Shown: piece after piece, positions 1 through 5,868 of the stretch
Layout of the letters: each line of letters opens with the position of its first letter
Numbering within the stretch: the first letter of the stretch is position 1
From: Synergistales bacterium
Lineage (GTDB): Bacteria > Synergistota > Synergistia > Synergistales > 79-D21
Assembly: GCA_015657435.1 (NCBI GenBank)
Contig: JADLKH010000004.1
Span: 603,044-611,745, forward strand
Length of the DNA: 8,702 nt
Reading direction: 5' to 3'
The notes under the pieces: model-generated
The model's database searches: none
What the model was told of the DNA's origin: nothing
The model's input: the letters and a program-made list of their open reading frames with translations, nothing else
Position numbers and translations under genes: made by a program

Positions 1-210
1 TTCGGAGCACTCGATCATGGTGACGTCAAAGCCTTTCGAAGCCAGGAAGAGGGTATCTCTGCCTTGTCCTCCGCCCAGTTCGAGGACTTTAAGGTTAGAT
101 GGGTTTCCAAGAAGATCCGAAAGCCTCCTTGCAGGCAAGCTTGGCTCGGGGCCGAAAAACGAAGGATCTTCCGCATAAACTCTGTCCCAGAGGTCTCTCT
201 GATTTTCCAT
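1..210 (-). CDS. Class I SAM-dependent methyltransferase, N-terminal fragment
   Basis: This is the first 70 codons of a gene that runs off the left edge. Translation from the ATG at 210-208 gives a start MENQRDLWDRVYAEDPSFFG, then a glycine-rich SAM-binding motif I (VLELGGGQGRDTLFLASKG, about residues 42-60) followed by DVTMIECSE. The acidic residue ending the second strand (E67 region) is where Rossmann methyltransferases bind the SAM ribose. This is the usual layout of small cytoplasmic class I methyltransferases; the acceptor substrate is determined by the missing C-terminal part and cannot be named. A GGAGG lies at 223-227 on the complementary strand, 12 nt before the ATG, which is slightly far but acceptable. 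The gene points the same way as the exported protein at 564-1451 and shares an upstream repeat element with it. The family is fairly certain; the specific function is unknown. Confidence 0.85.
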   Translation of the reverse strand, partial: MENQRDLWDRVYAEDPSFFGPEPSLPARRLSDLLGNPSNLKVLELGGGQGRDTLFLASKGFDVTMIECSE

Positions 211-563
211 CCCTAAGTGTGGCCTCCTACGCTTGACCCCTTTTTTGGAATTCTAAGGCATACAAATTCGGATTCGGGTTACTGCGGGAATCCGTGATAG
301 ATCTTGCAGGTGGAAGTTGCTCGTAGCCACCCGCATATCACTAACCCCACCCCAATATGTCCCCCCATCCAAACTGCACAGTCTATACGGTCTTATAACG
401 GCGGAATCGAGAAGATAGAGCGCTGGAGTTGCGAGAACCTTGCTCAGGGAACAAGGCTAATGAGCCTTCAGTACCCTTCAGTCGTGATCAACTGATGGAT
501 GGTTGGCATTGTTTGTGAGGGAGAGGCCTTCGTTATATCTGGCTGGAGTGGGTCGAGGGGTGG
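211..563. other. Gene-free stretch between methyltransferase and exported protein
   Basis: I see no convincing gene here. It contains a CGGATTC / GAATCCG hairpin at 269-294 (7-bp stem, 12-nt loop) in the expected leader of the methyltransferase, copy 1 of the dispersed repeat at 352-405, and a small hairpin AAGGCT-AATG-AGCCTT at 453-468. The last might weakly terminate the gene ending at 564, but it has only TTGTT after it on the minus strand. A TAGAAT box on the minus strand (251-256) could be a -10 element, but no good -35 sits at the right distance. A 63-codon frame at 304-495 (+) runs through the repeat and has no ribosome binding site worth naming. Confidence 0.5.
352..405. repeat. Dispersed repeat, copy 1 (upstream of methyltransferase)
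   Basis: A 54-bp segment matches 1582-1635 at 41 of 54 positions by hand alignment. The best-conserved part is the right end, TATACGGTCTTATAACGGCG here. Weaker similarity continues on the left side (CATAT, ATCAC, AATATGT). Its distance to the methyltransferase ATG (142 bp) is close to the distance of copy 2 to its downstream start (131 bp). The core 383-398 is an imperfect palindrome with TATA arms. It could be a regulatory element, an RNA leader element, or a member of a genome-wide intergenic repeat family. Confidence 0.6.
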
Positions 564-1451
564 CTACTTCTGCCTTCCGGACAGTTTCCGTGCCTCGTTC
601 CTGGCAGCCTCGGGATCTCGCTGGAACAGGTCCATGAGCAGCGAAACATTCTCGGACCCTGCCATTGGGTTTGACTTCAAGGCTTTGAGCCAGTTTTTCT
701 CGAGTTCTCCCAGGCTCAGGCCGAAGGCCGCTTCCCATGGCCGTTCTTTTTCAAAAGAAAGCCTGTGAAACCGCTTGATCTTACCGATCCCATAGCTCTC
801 CAGCAGATAATTGCCGAAAGAGCCTGCCTCCGCATAGGCTCCGTGCTGCTTCGCAAGGTCATGGACTCGCAGGTCACCGCCGCCCTTGTCTTCCATTCCC
901 CATGATTCATGATCCGGGCCAAGCTTCTCCAATGGCAGGTATAAACCGAGATTCAGGAAGGCCCTGGTCCATTCGTCGCAGGAGAATCCGCACATGGGGA
1001 ACGTGAGTGGGTTGCCCAGCTTCACTTCCGAAAGGATCCCCATCATGTTACGGATCAGTTTGTCCTTTTGGGGGAATACGGCACTTGTCAGCTTATGAGC
1101 CATCATCTGGGGCAATTCCCTTGCCCCGTAAACCCTCACGACCCTCACCCGCCCGCCATCCTTTGCTTCCCAGTAGAAAACGCTGGAATAGTTCCCGTTA
1201 CGCGGGGCTTCGAATACCACCCGGATTTTTCCAAAACGCTCCAGTCCTGCGTCAGTGGACCAGAGTTGAATGATTTCATCGAGTGTCCCCTGTGCTTGCT
1301 TGGCCAGTTGCCCGAGTTGCTCGTCGCTGCATGAGCCGCTGCCGTCCGTAACGATGAGGCCGGGCGTCTGGATTTCGAGGGTTGATGCCAATGAATGGGT
1401 GGGGATTGCCCAAAAAACTGCCAGGCACAGCAAGAGGAGCCTTTTGCTCAC
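564..1451 (-). CDS. Exported peptidase-MA-like protein with degenerate HExxH motif
   Basis: A 295-residue protein read from a GTG at 1451-1449. I chose this start because it begins a classic signal peptide (VSKRLLLLCLAVFWAIPTHS, cleavage near LAS at 21-23) and has AGGG at 1459-1462, 7 nt upstream; the frame stays open to 1586, but the extra 45 residues look non-coding. The mature part resembles peptidase-MA-like gluzincins. A strand-rich N-half precedes LPQMMAHKLTSAVF (113-126), which sits where such enzymes have HELTH; a YLPLEKL segment follows (171-177), then AGSFGNYLLESYG (209-221) and a terminal SLGELEKNWLKAL (246-258) typical of the family. The catalytic Glu and second His are replaced by Lys120 and Ser123, so it is probably a non-catalytic, periplasmic or surface relative. 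Cys41, Cys154 and Cys158 could form disulfides after export. Family assignment is by pattern only; the role is unknown. Confidence 0.7.
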   Translation of the reverse strand: MSKRLLLLCLAVFWAIPTHSLASTLEIQTPGLIVTDGSGSCSDEQLGQLAKQAQGTLDEIIQLWSTDAGLERFGKIRVVFEAPRNGNYSSVFYWEAKDGGRVRVVRVYGARELPQMMAHKLTSAVFPQKDKLIRNMMGILSEVKLGNPLTFPMCGFSCDEWTRAFLNLGLYLPLEKLGPDHESWGMEDKGGGDLRVHDLAKQHGAYAEAGSFGNYLLESYGIGKIKRFHRLSFEKERPWEAAFGLSLGELEKNWLKALKSNPMAGSENVSLLMDLFQRDPEAARNEARKLSGRQK

Positions 1452-1581
1452 GATCCATCCCTGCCTTCCATGTCCTGACGAATACCCGAGCGAACGTCCG
1501 ATTCCTCTCGATTTTATATCCATCGCAGATCGAGGGTATTCAAATAAACCGTTCTTTTTACTCCATCTATCACCCAATCTT

Positions 1582-1635
1582 TCCATATGTAGCCAGACCC
1601 AAGTTGCACGGGTTATACGGCCTTATAACGGCGGA
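1582..1635. repeat. Dispersed repeat, copy 2 (upstream of exported protein)
   Basis: This is the partner of 352-405, in the same orientation, about 76% identical. Here the core at 1613-1628, TTATACGGCCTTATAA, is a near-perfect palindrome: only the C/T pair flanking GGCC breaks the symmetry. It lies 131 bp before the GTG of the minus-strand exported protein. A palindromic core at a similar distance from two genes suits a protein-binding site or a transcript structure, but a mobile intergenic repeat explains it equally well. Confidence 0.6.
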
Positions 1636-1654
1636 TTTTAGAACATGGAGGGTA

Positions 1655-1795
1655 TCTCAACTTTCAGGGGAATCGTTCGATTTAACAATCGGAGATTTCC
1701 TTGTTTTTGCATGAATATTCGCCGAACCATGTCAGGTTCTAGTCTGAAGTTATGAAGGACCGTAAAAAACAGGTCGTCTCATGTGAAAGTTGAGA
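1655..1795. repeat. 12-bp inverted repeat pair enclosing 141 bp
   Basis: TCTCAACTTTCA at 1655-1666 is the exact reverse complement of TGAAAGTTGAGA at 1784-1795. Outer and inner flanks do not extend the match. It could be the ends of a decayed miniature element, but no target duplication is evident, and a 12-bp inverted match within a few hundred bases is not very rare by chance in a window this size. A small CGATT-TAAC-AATCG hairpin (1678-1691) lies inside. Confidence 0.25.
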
Positions 1796-1946
1796 CTGGT
1801 CTGGATGGGTCGACGATGTGGATGAAAAGAGCACGAGGACGAATGTAAAGATTAATGAAGATGATTTTTGGGAAAAATGCCAGAAGAATTGGCGGGATGA
1901 AACAGGTCGGTCATATCAGGCAGGAAAAGAGGCGGGACCTACATGA
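1752..1946 (+). other. Candidate small ORF with one in-frame TGA (CxxU-like or pseudogene)
   Basis: From ATG 1752 the frame reads 13 codons (MKDRKKQVVSCES), a TGA at 1791-1793, then 50 open codons to TGA 1944-1946. The part after the internal TGA begins DWSGWVDDVDEK and contains NEDDFWEKCQKNW, a composition that looks protein-like. If TGA is read as selenocysteine the product would be 64 residues with a CESU (CxxU) redox-type motif. If it is a Cys-to-stop change, this is a broken small gene with CESC. Weak points: no good ribosome binding site, no convincing bacterial SECIS hairpin that I can fold by eye just after the TGA, an inverted repeat overlapping the TGA, and a C-terminus sharing bases with the opposite-strand terminator. 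A 50-codon open stretch can occur by chance. Confidence 0.2.
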
Positions 1947-1961
1947 AAAAGGTCCCGCCTC
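1929..1961 (-). terminator. Rho-independent terminator of opine dehydrogenase gene
   Basis: A perfect 11-bp GC-rich stem (GAGGCGGGACC / GGTCCCGCCTC) closes an 11-nt loop. Read on the minus strand it is followed directly by TTTT and lies 22 nt after the stop codon of the opine dehydrogenase gene, so it terminates that transcript. The plus-strand side has no T-run. Confidence 0.85.
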
Positions 1962-1983
1962 AACAGTGTGCTTGAGCTAGCGA

Positions 1984-3189
1984 TCAGAATTTCCCTTCAC
2001 GCAAATATTTTTGTATTTGTTCAGGGGATAGATTTTCCAAGCCTATATCTTCGAGAGTGAAACCAGTTTCGAAATAATTCGACTCGGTCATGACATTTGC
2101 GAGATGGATCATGGAGTCGATAATAGGCGTCTCGATACCATATTTCTTTCCCATTAAATGAAACAGGTGGCACCCTACTGGAATATCCTCGGTGATGTAA
2201 CGGTTGTAGATGGAAAAGGGTCCGGTGGTCCAGGCGCTTTGGTACTGCTCTTCGAAGGGGATTTTGTACTTGGGGCCCATATGTTCGGCACCAAGGATCG
2301 TTGAGCGGGAGAAAAATGTCTCGTTGTCATAATGTTGGATGCCAACGCCAAGGGCTTTTGCCAGTGCGCACTCTTCTTTATAAAGGGCTAGCTGGACCTT
2401 GGAAATCGAGGGGCAATAGGCGTGGGAGTAGATTGAAAATGTGTACTTGTCCTCCCCATATATAAGCCCCCAGTTTTCCATAGCGCCCACTCCAAGAATG
2501 GTTCCAGGACAGTGAAGGATAGGGTTTACGTTGCTAAAACAGGCGTCAAGGACCGTATCGGCTTCGATGGGATCGACGACAGAGTCGAGGGAGGGCAGGT
2601 ATTTCTTTGATTCGAAAAAAGCTTCCTGGTCTGCCATGGGAAACGCGGCCCCGCGAAGTGTTATCGCCCAATAGTTGATCCTTAGCTCAGGCAGTTGTTG
2701 CCCTCCGGACGACTGGATCCGTATTCCATAGGGTTGACTGGCCCATTCACCAATAATCACTCGCTTGTTACAAGCTGCTTCCCGCATCATCTTCCGAAGG
2801 ATCATGCTTCCAAAATTAGCTGTGGTGAAATGAATAACCTGTCCATCTTCTAGGTAGGGGATCAAGCGCTCGAAGAAAGGTTTAAAGCCTACGGCTGGCA
2901 GAGAAACAACGATGAGCCCAGCGCCTTTCACTGCGTTCTCCATATCGTCAGTGACCATTGTGAGAGTGGCAATTCCTTTGCGCTTGAATCCGTAAAGGCT
3001 CTGCTGTAAACCCGACAACTCAATCTGTCTTGTTTCTCTTATGCACCCAAGTCCTTCAAAAAAGTCGGGATGTTCGTATAGCCTGACTTCTTTTCCGACA
3101 ATGGCAGCGCAAGCGGCGTGCCCTCGCCCTGTGGCTCCGCCTCCAAGCACGGCGATAGGTTTTTCCTCGAGATATGACATGTCAAGCAA
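1984..3189 (-). CDS. Opine dehydrogenase family (octopine/nopaline dehydrogenase-like)
   Basis: A 401-residue cytoplasmic NAD(P)-dependent oxidoreductase. Opine dehydrogenases reductively join an amino acid to a 2-oxo acid, or oxidise the resulting secondary amine back. Visible hallmarks are an N-terminal Rossmann fold with GGGATG at 16-21 (GxGxxG) and an acidic/basic cofactor region (RLYEHPDF, 36-43); a second-domain motif SNVNPILHCPG (219-229) with His226; and RYITEDIPVG (330-339) with Asp335, the family's His-Asp pair. Length is normal and the protein is complete. Start: a TTG at 3189-3187 has GGAGGG exactly 6 nt upstream; the ATG at 3180 (residue 4) would leave 15 nt, so TTG is preferred. 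It is transcribed divergently from the aminotransferase-TRAP operon, implying a shared pathway. The substrate pair is unknown. The family call is strong; biosynthetic versus catabolic direction is inferred from the neighbours. Confidence 0.88.
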   Translation of the reverse strand: MLDMSYLEEKPIAVLGGGATGRGHAACAAIVGKEVRLYEHPDFFEGLGCIRETRQIELSGLQQSLYGFKRKGIATLTMVTDDMENAVKGAGLIVVSLPAVGFKPFFERLIPYLEDGQVIHFTTANFGSMILRKMMREAACNKRVIIGEWASQPYGIRIQSSGGQQLPELRINYWAITLRGAAFPMADQEAFFESKKYLPSLDSVVDPIEADTVLDACFSNVNPILHCPGTILGVGAMENWGLIYGEDKYTFSIYSHAYCPSISKVQLALYKEECALAKALGVGIQHYDNETFFSRSTILGAEHMGPKYKIPFEEQYQSAWTTGPFSIYNRYITEDIPVGCHLFHLMGKKYGIETPIIDSMIHLANVMTESNYFETGFTLEDIGLENLSPEQIQKYLREGKF

Positions 3190-3195
3190 GACAAT

Positions 3196-3201
3196 CCCTC
3201 C
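3196..3201 (-). promoter_or_regulatory. Shine-Dalgarno site selecting a TTG start
   Basis: GGAGGG on the minus strand lies 6 nt before TTG 3189-3187 and 15 nt before the alternative ATG 3180-3178. Spacing favours the TTG start of the opine dehydrogenase. Confidence 0.6.
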
Positions 3202-3221
3202 AATAGGCGCAAAAGCACCAT

Positions 3222-3250
3222 AAAATAAAACAAAGACGAAAAGACGTCAA
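3222..3250 (-). promoter_or_regulatory. Candidate sigma-70 promoter for opine dehydrogenase
   Basis: On the minus strand TTGACG (3250-3245) is followed after 17 bp by TATTTT (3227-3222). This gives 5/6 and 4/6 matches to the consensus boxes and a start point a few bases before the GGAGGG site, so the leader would be short. An AATATATT palindrome lies just upstream of the -35 box (3249-3256). Confidence 0.45.
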
Positions 3251-3393
3251 ATATATTCAACAACACCTCTTTCAATTTTGCAAGCCCAGCGCCAAGGCCT
3301 GCCGAAGGGCTAATGATAAGAGTGAATTGGGTTTATCAAGGCATTGTGCTTTCGAACAGGCTTTATCTGTATGAAATATACGACAATATTCGC

Positions 3394-3421
3394 TTGACGA
3401 TAAGAAATCATAGGATATAGA
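3394..3421 (+). promoter_or_regulatory. Candidate sigma-70 promoter for aminotransferase-TRAP operon
   Basis: TTGACG (3394-3399), a 16-bp spacer, and TATAGA (3416-3421) lie about 60 bp before the aminotransferase start. The -35 hexamer is identical to that of the divergent opine dehydrogenase promoter. The two promoters are about 145 bp apart, leaving room for regulator sites between and downstream. Confidence 0.45.
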
Positions 3422-3440
3422 CTAGACGCAAATAAATCAT

Positions 3441-3455
3441 TTTGCGCGACGCGAA
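3441..3455. promoter_or_regulatory. Candidate operator downstream of operon promoter
   Basis: TTTGCG-CGA-CGCGAA has 6-bp arms with one mismatch around a 3-bp centre. It lies 20-34 bp after the candidate -10 box, where a repressor would block transcription. It is the best dyad I see near the promoter, but a single short dyad is weak evidence. The RpiR-family protein encoded at the right edge would be the natural candidate ligand. Confidence 0.2.
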
Positions 3456-3481
3456 GGGGTTAGTCCCGGAGTTCGTAAAGC

Positions 3482-4693
3482 ATGAAACAGGGAGTGATGG
3501 CGATGGCAGGTTTCCAATTCCCTAATTCCAGGATGGCGGATATCCCCCTTTCAGGGGGAATAAGAGAAATTTTCTCTCGCGCTAACGAACTAGAGCGGCA
3601 GGGAAAGAGGATCATACACATGGAAATAGGACGCCCGGATTTCGATTCGCCGGAATCTGCAAAGGCAGGAGTTCGTGAGGCACTGGAAAAAGGCGACGTG
3701 CACTACACGGATATGTCTGGAACGATAGATTTGCGTCAGGCCATCGCACGAAAGTACAGGGAAGAAAATAATATGGACGTGGATGCGGAAAGGCATGTCA
3801 TCGTCACGGCTGGTGCTATTGAGGCGTTGATCGTTGCTTTTCTCACCATTCTTGAGAGGGGTGATGAGGTCGTTGTTCCTTCCCCATTTTTCCCCGCTTA
3901 CGCTGATCAGGTTGCACTTGCCAATTCGAGATTGGTCAAAGTTCCGTGCTGTATCCAACATGATTTTCGTTTGAGGGCGGAAGATCTGGAGAAGGTCTTG
4001 ACCCCGCGGACTAAGTTGCTGCTAATCAATACCCCCAACAATCCCACCGGTGCGGTTTTATCGCTCAGGGACCTCGAGGACATTTCTTCGCTTGCGCAAG
4101 AGCGTAATTTTTGGGTTGTTTCCGATGAATGTTACGAAAAATTCCTTTACGAAGGGGAACATGTCAGTATTGCCAGCCTTCCAGGAATGGCTGATCGTTC
4201 CGTAACCATTGGAGCCGCTTCAAAAACCTGGTCGATGACGGGCTGGAGAGTCGGATGGCTGATCAGTCCTTCGGAAATGAAGCCTTATGCGGCTAAATGT
4301 CACCAAAATCTGACGACCTGCGGAAATTCTTTTGCGCAGGCTGGCGTAGCTAGGGCTTTTCGGGAAGCAGGAAGTAACGTGGCCTCTATGGTTGCCGAGT
4401 ACAAGCGGCGTCGGGAAATGGTGTGCATGTACCTTGATTTGCTTGGTGAAGTGGAAACGGTAAGGCCCAAGGGGGCTTTTTATGTTTTTCCAAGCATTGG
4501 GCAGTTGGGGATGAGTTCTAGAGAATTCTGCAAGTATCTCCTAGAGGAATGGGGAGTTTCTTCTGTCCCTGGGGATGCTTTCGGAGCCGAGGGTTTCATC
4601 CGGCTGGCATATTGCCGTTCCTATGAAGACGTTGAAGAGGGAATGACTCGTTTTTGCAAAGCAGTGACTGTACTGGGAAGACGTAAAAGTTAA
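3482..4693 (+). CDS. Class I/II pyridoxal-phosphate aminotransferase
   Basis: A 403-residue cytoplasmic fold-type I aminotransferase (AspAT superfamily). Motifs in order: EIGRPDF (48-54) in the substrate-entry strand, HYTDMSG (74-80), TAGAIEAL (109-116) in the PLP phosphate loop, NTPNNPTG (183-190) with Asn187, SDECYE (214-219) with Asp215 and Tyr218, the Schiff-base lysine Lys248 in SKTWSMTGWRVGW (247-259), and RLAY (374-377) with the substrate-carboxylate Arg374. All key residues are present, so it should be active. The amino donor cannot be told from this. Start is uncertain: ATG 3482 has GGAG 10 nt upstream (3468-3471), while ATG 3503 has GGGAG (3490-3494) 8 nt upstream, so the true protein may begin at residue 8. 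It is first in the operon; the TRAP binding-protein gene follows 155 bp later. A sensible role is transamination of the amino acid released or consumed by the neighbouring opine dehydrogenase. Confidence 0.93.
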   Translation: MKQGVMAMAGFQFPNSRMADIPLSGGIREIFSRANELERQGKRIIHMEIGRPDFDSPESAKAGVREALEKGDVHYTDMSGTIDLRQAIARKYREENNMDVDAERHVIVTAGAIEALIVAFLTILERGDEVVVPSPFFPAYADQVALANSRLVKVPCCIQHDFRLRAEDLEKVLTPRTKLLLINTPNNPTGAVLSLRDLEDISSLAQERNFWVVSDECYEKFLYEGEHVSIASLPGMADRSVTIGAASKTWSMTGWRVGWLISPSEMKPYAAKCHQNLTTCGNSFAQAGVARAFREAGSNVASMVAEYKRRREMVCMYLDLLGEVETVRPKGAFYVFPSIGQLGMSSREFCKYLLEEWGVSSVPGDAFGAEGFIRLAYCRSYEDVEEGMTRFCKAVTVLGRRKS

Positions 4694-4711
4694 TGAATTG
4701 CGGTGATGAAT

Positions 4712-4728
4712 TTGGCACGGCTTTTCAA
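4712..4728 (+). promoter_or_regulatory. Possible sigma-54-like -24 element before the TRAP genes
   Basis: TTGGCACGG (4712-4720) matches the -24 half of a sigma-54 promoter perfectly, and TT follows at the right spacing (4724-4725). The essential GC of the -12 box is CA here. It lies about 120 bp before the binding-protein start, in a gap long enough for an internal promoter. The missing -12 makes this doubtful. Confidence 0.15.
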
Positions 4729-4848
4729 TACTCTTAAGAAGGGAGAGATTTCTCAAAAGTTTAAACTGGTGTTGTAAAAAGAAAGAGTTCTTCTTTTGAG
4801 TGGATGAGAAAAAAGGGCCTATGTACATCTATGGGGAGGAGTGAGGGT

Positions 4849-5859
4849 ATGAAACGGAATCGTGTAATACTGACGGTCCTGGGATTCGCTGTAATGGCAT
4901 TTTTCATTGCAAGTTCTGGGGGATTGGCTGTAGCCAAGGACAAACCCCTCAAAGTCGCAGGGATCTCAGCCCCAGATTATCGTGGCACTCAATCCCTCTA
5001 TAGAATCAAGCAAAAAGTCGAAGCAGGGACAAACGGACGGATACAACTGGATGTTTTCCCGGCCAATCAGCTTGGGGACTATACACAGGTATTTGAAGAG
5101 ATCCGGCGAGGTTCGATTGAGATGGGGTTAATCTTTCTTCCTAGCCAATTCGACACCATGTTGGAACTTGGTTCTCTTCCCTTCCTTGCCTCAACGAGTG
5201 AGGGAGTAAAAAAGCAGCTTTCTCCGGGGTCCTATATTTACAAAGTAATAGACAGTTCTTTGGATCGACTGGGTGTGAAATTGCTTCGTATCTACGGTGA
5301 TGGTTTCATCGGCGTTGGAACATCAAAAAAACCCGCAAATGCCACCAATCCGTCTGCAAACAAGGATACGCTGATCCGTGTGCCTCCTCTTGCCGTTTAC
5401 AAAGATACTGCCCAAGACATGGGATATCGGACGACCAACATCCCCTATGCAGATACTTATAGCGCCATTCAGACAGGTGTTTGCGACGGATGGATAGGAG
5501 GATCTTCGCAAATCAATTACCTGAGTTTTCGCGACGTAATTAAGTATTATATTCCTTACAATTGCCTTTTTGATCAAACAGCCTACCTGATTAACAAAAA
5601 ACTCTGGGAAAAAATGAATGAAGCGGATCGAAAAATTCTTATGGATGCAGTGAACCCGGAAGCCGACAAGAGTTTTGCCGATAGCGTATCGGAAGATCTC
5701 GAGTTCCAAAAGAAGCTTCAGGAGTCAGGGGTGAAAATAATCCAGATTTCTGACAAGGACAAAGCAGCATTGGCCAAGCATATTCAGGAGAAAACCTGGC
5801 CCAAACTGGCCGAAATCTATGGAGCGGAGACAATAAAGAAAATTCGCGACTCGCAGTAG
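4849..5859 (+). CDS. dctP: TRAP transporter solute-binding protein, DctP family
   Basis: A 336-residue periplasmic receptor of a TRAP transporter; it captures a carboxylate-bearing substrate and delivers it to the DctQM membrane complex. Start ATG 4849 is chosen over in-frame ATG 4804 because AGGAG (4837-4841) lies 7 nt upstream and a proper signal peptide begins there (MKRN, hydrophobic 6-22, cleavage near AVA-KD at 27-31). No lipobox cysteine is present, so it should be soluble. Family features: VFPANQLGD (69-77), LPFL (110-113), the carboxylate-binding arginine in IRVPP (Arg177), and PYADTYSAIQTGVCDGW (199-215), the normal DctP signature. The stretch before Arg177 (GVGTSKKPANATNPSANKD) departs from the common family pattern, so the ligand may be unusual. 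It is followed by a hairpin and then dctQ and dctM. The symbol denotes the subunit type, not proven C4-dicarboxylate specificity. Confidence 0.93.
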   Translation: MKRNRVILTVLGFAVMAFFIASSGGLAVAKDKPLKVAGISAPDYRGTQSLYRIKQKVEAGTNGRIQLDVFPANQLGDYTQVFEEIRRGSIEMGLIFLPSQFDTMLELGSLPFLASTSEGVKKQLSPGSYIYKVIDSSLDRLGVKLLRIYGDGFIGVGTSKKPANATNPSANKDTLIRVPPLAVYKDTAQDMGYRTTNIPYADTYSAIQTGVCDGWIGGSSQINYLSFRDVIKYYIPYNCLFDQTAYLINKKLWEKMNEADRKILMDAVNPEADKSFADSVSEDLEFQKKLQESGVKIIQISDKDKAALAKHIQEKTWPKLAEIYGAETIKKIRDSQ

Positions 5860-5868
5860 CTATAGCGG

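Larger units (their letters stand above)
1452..1983. other. Gene-poor stretch between exported protein and opine dehydrogenase
   Basis: No firm gene is present. From left to right it holds: a nested inverted repeat in the exported-protein leader (GAATACCC 1480-1487 with GGGTATTC 1534-1541, and CTCGAT 1507-1512 with ATCGAG 1529-1534); repeat copy 2 (1582-1635); a 12-bp inverted repeat (1655-1666 and 1784-1795); a small CGATT-TAAC-AATCG hairpin at 1678-1691; a reading frame with one in-frame TGA (1752-1946); and the terminator at 1929-1961. The mixture of repeats and broken frames suggests an old insertion or deletion boundary between the left genes and the opine/TRAP locus. Confidence 0.5.

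Noticed and set aside
304..495. A 63-codon plus-strand frame through repeat copy 1.
   Set aside because: The frame is created by the repeat sequence; copy 2 gives a similar short translation (QTQVARVIRPYNGG), which is explained by DNA repeat similarity rather than a shared protein.
1452..1586. N-terminal extension of the exported protein to 1586.
   Set aside because: It would put 45 polar residues before a textbook signal peptide and read through a structured leader; the GTG at 1451 with AGGG upstream is a better start.
4804..4848. Earlier in-frame ATG for the TRAP binding protein.
   Set aside because: It would place 15 residues ahead of the signal peptide; the ATG at 4849 has an ideal AGGAG at 7 nt.
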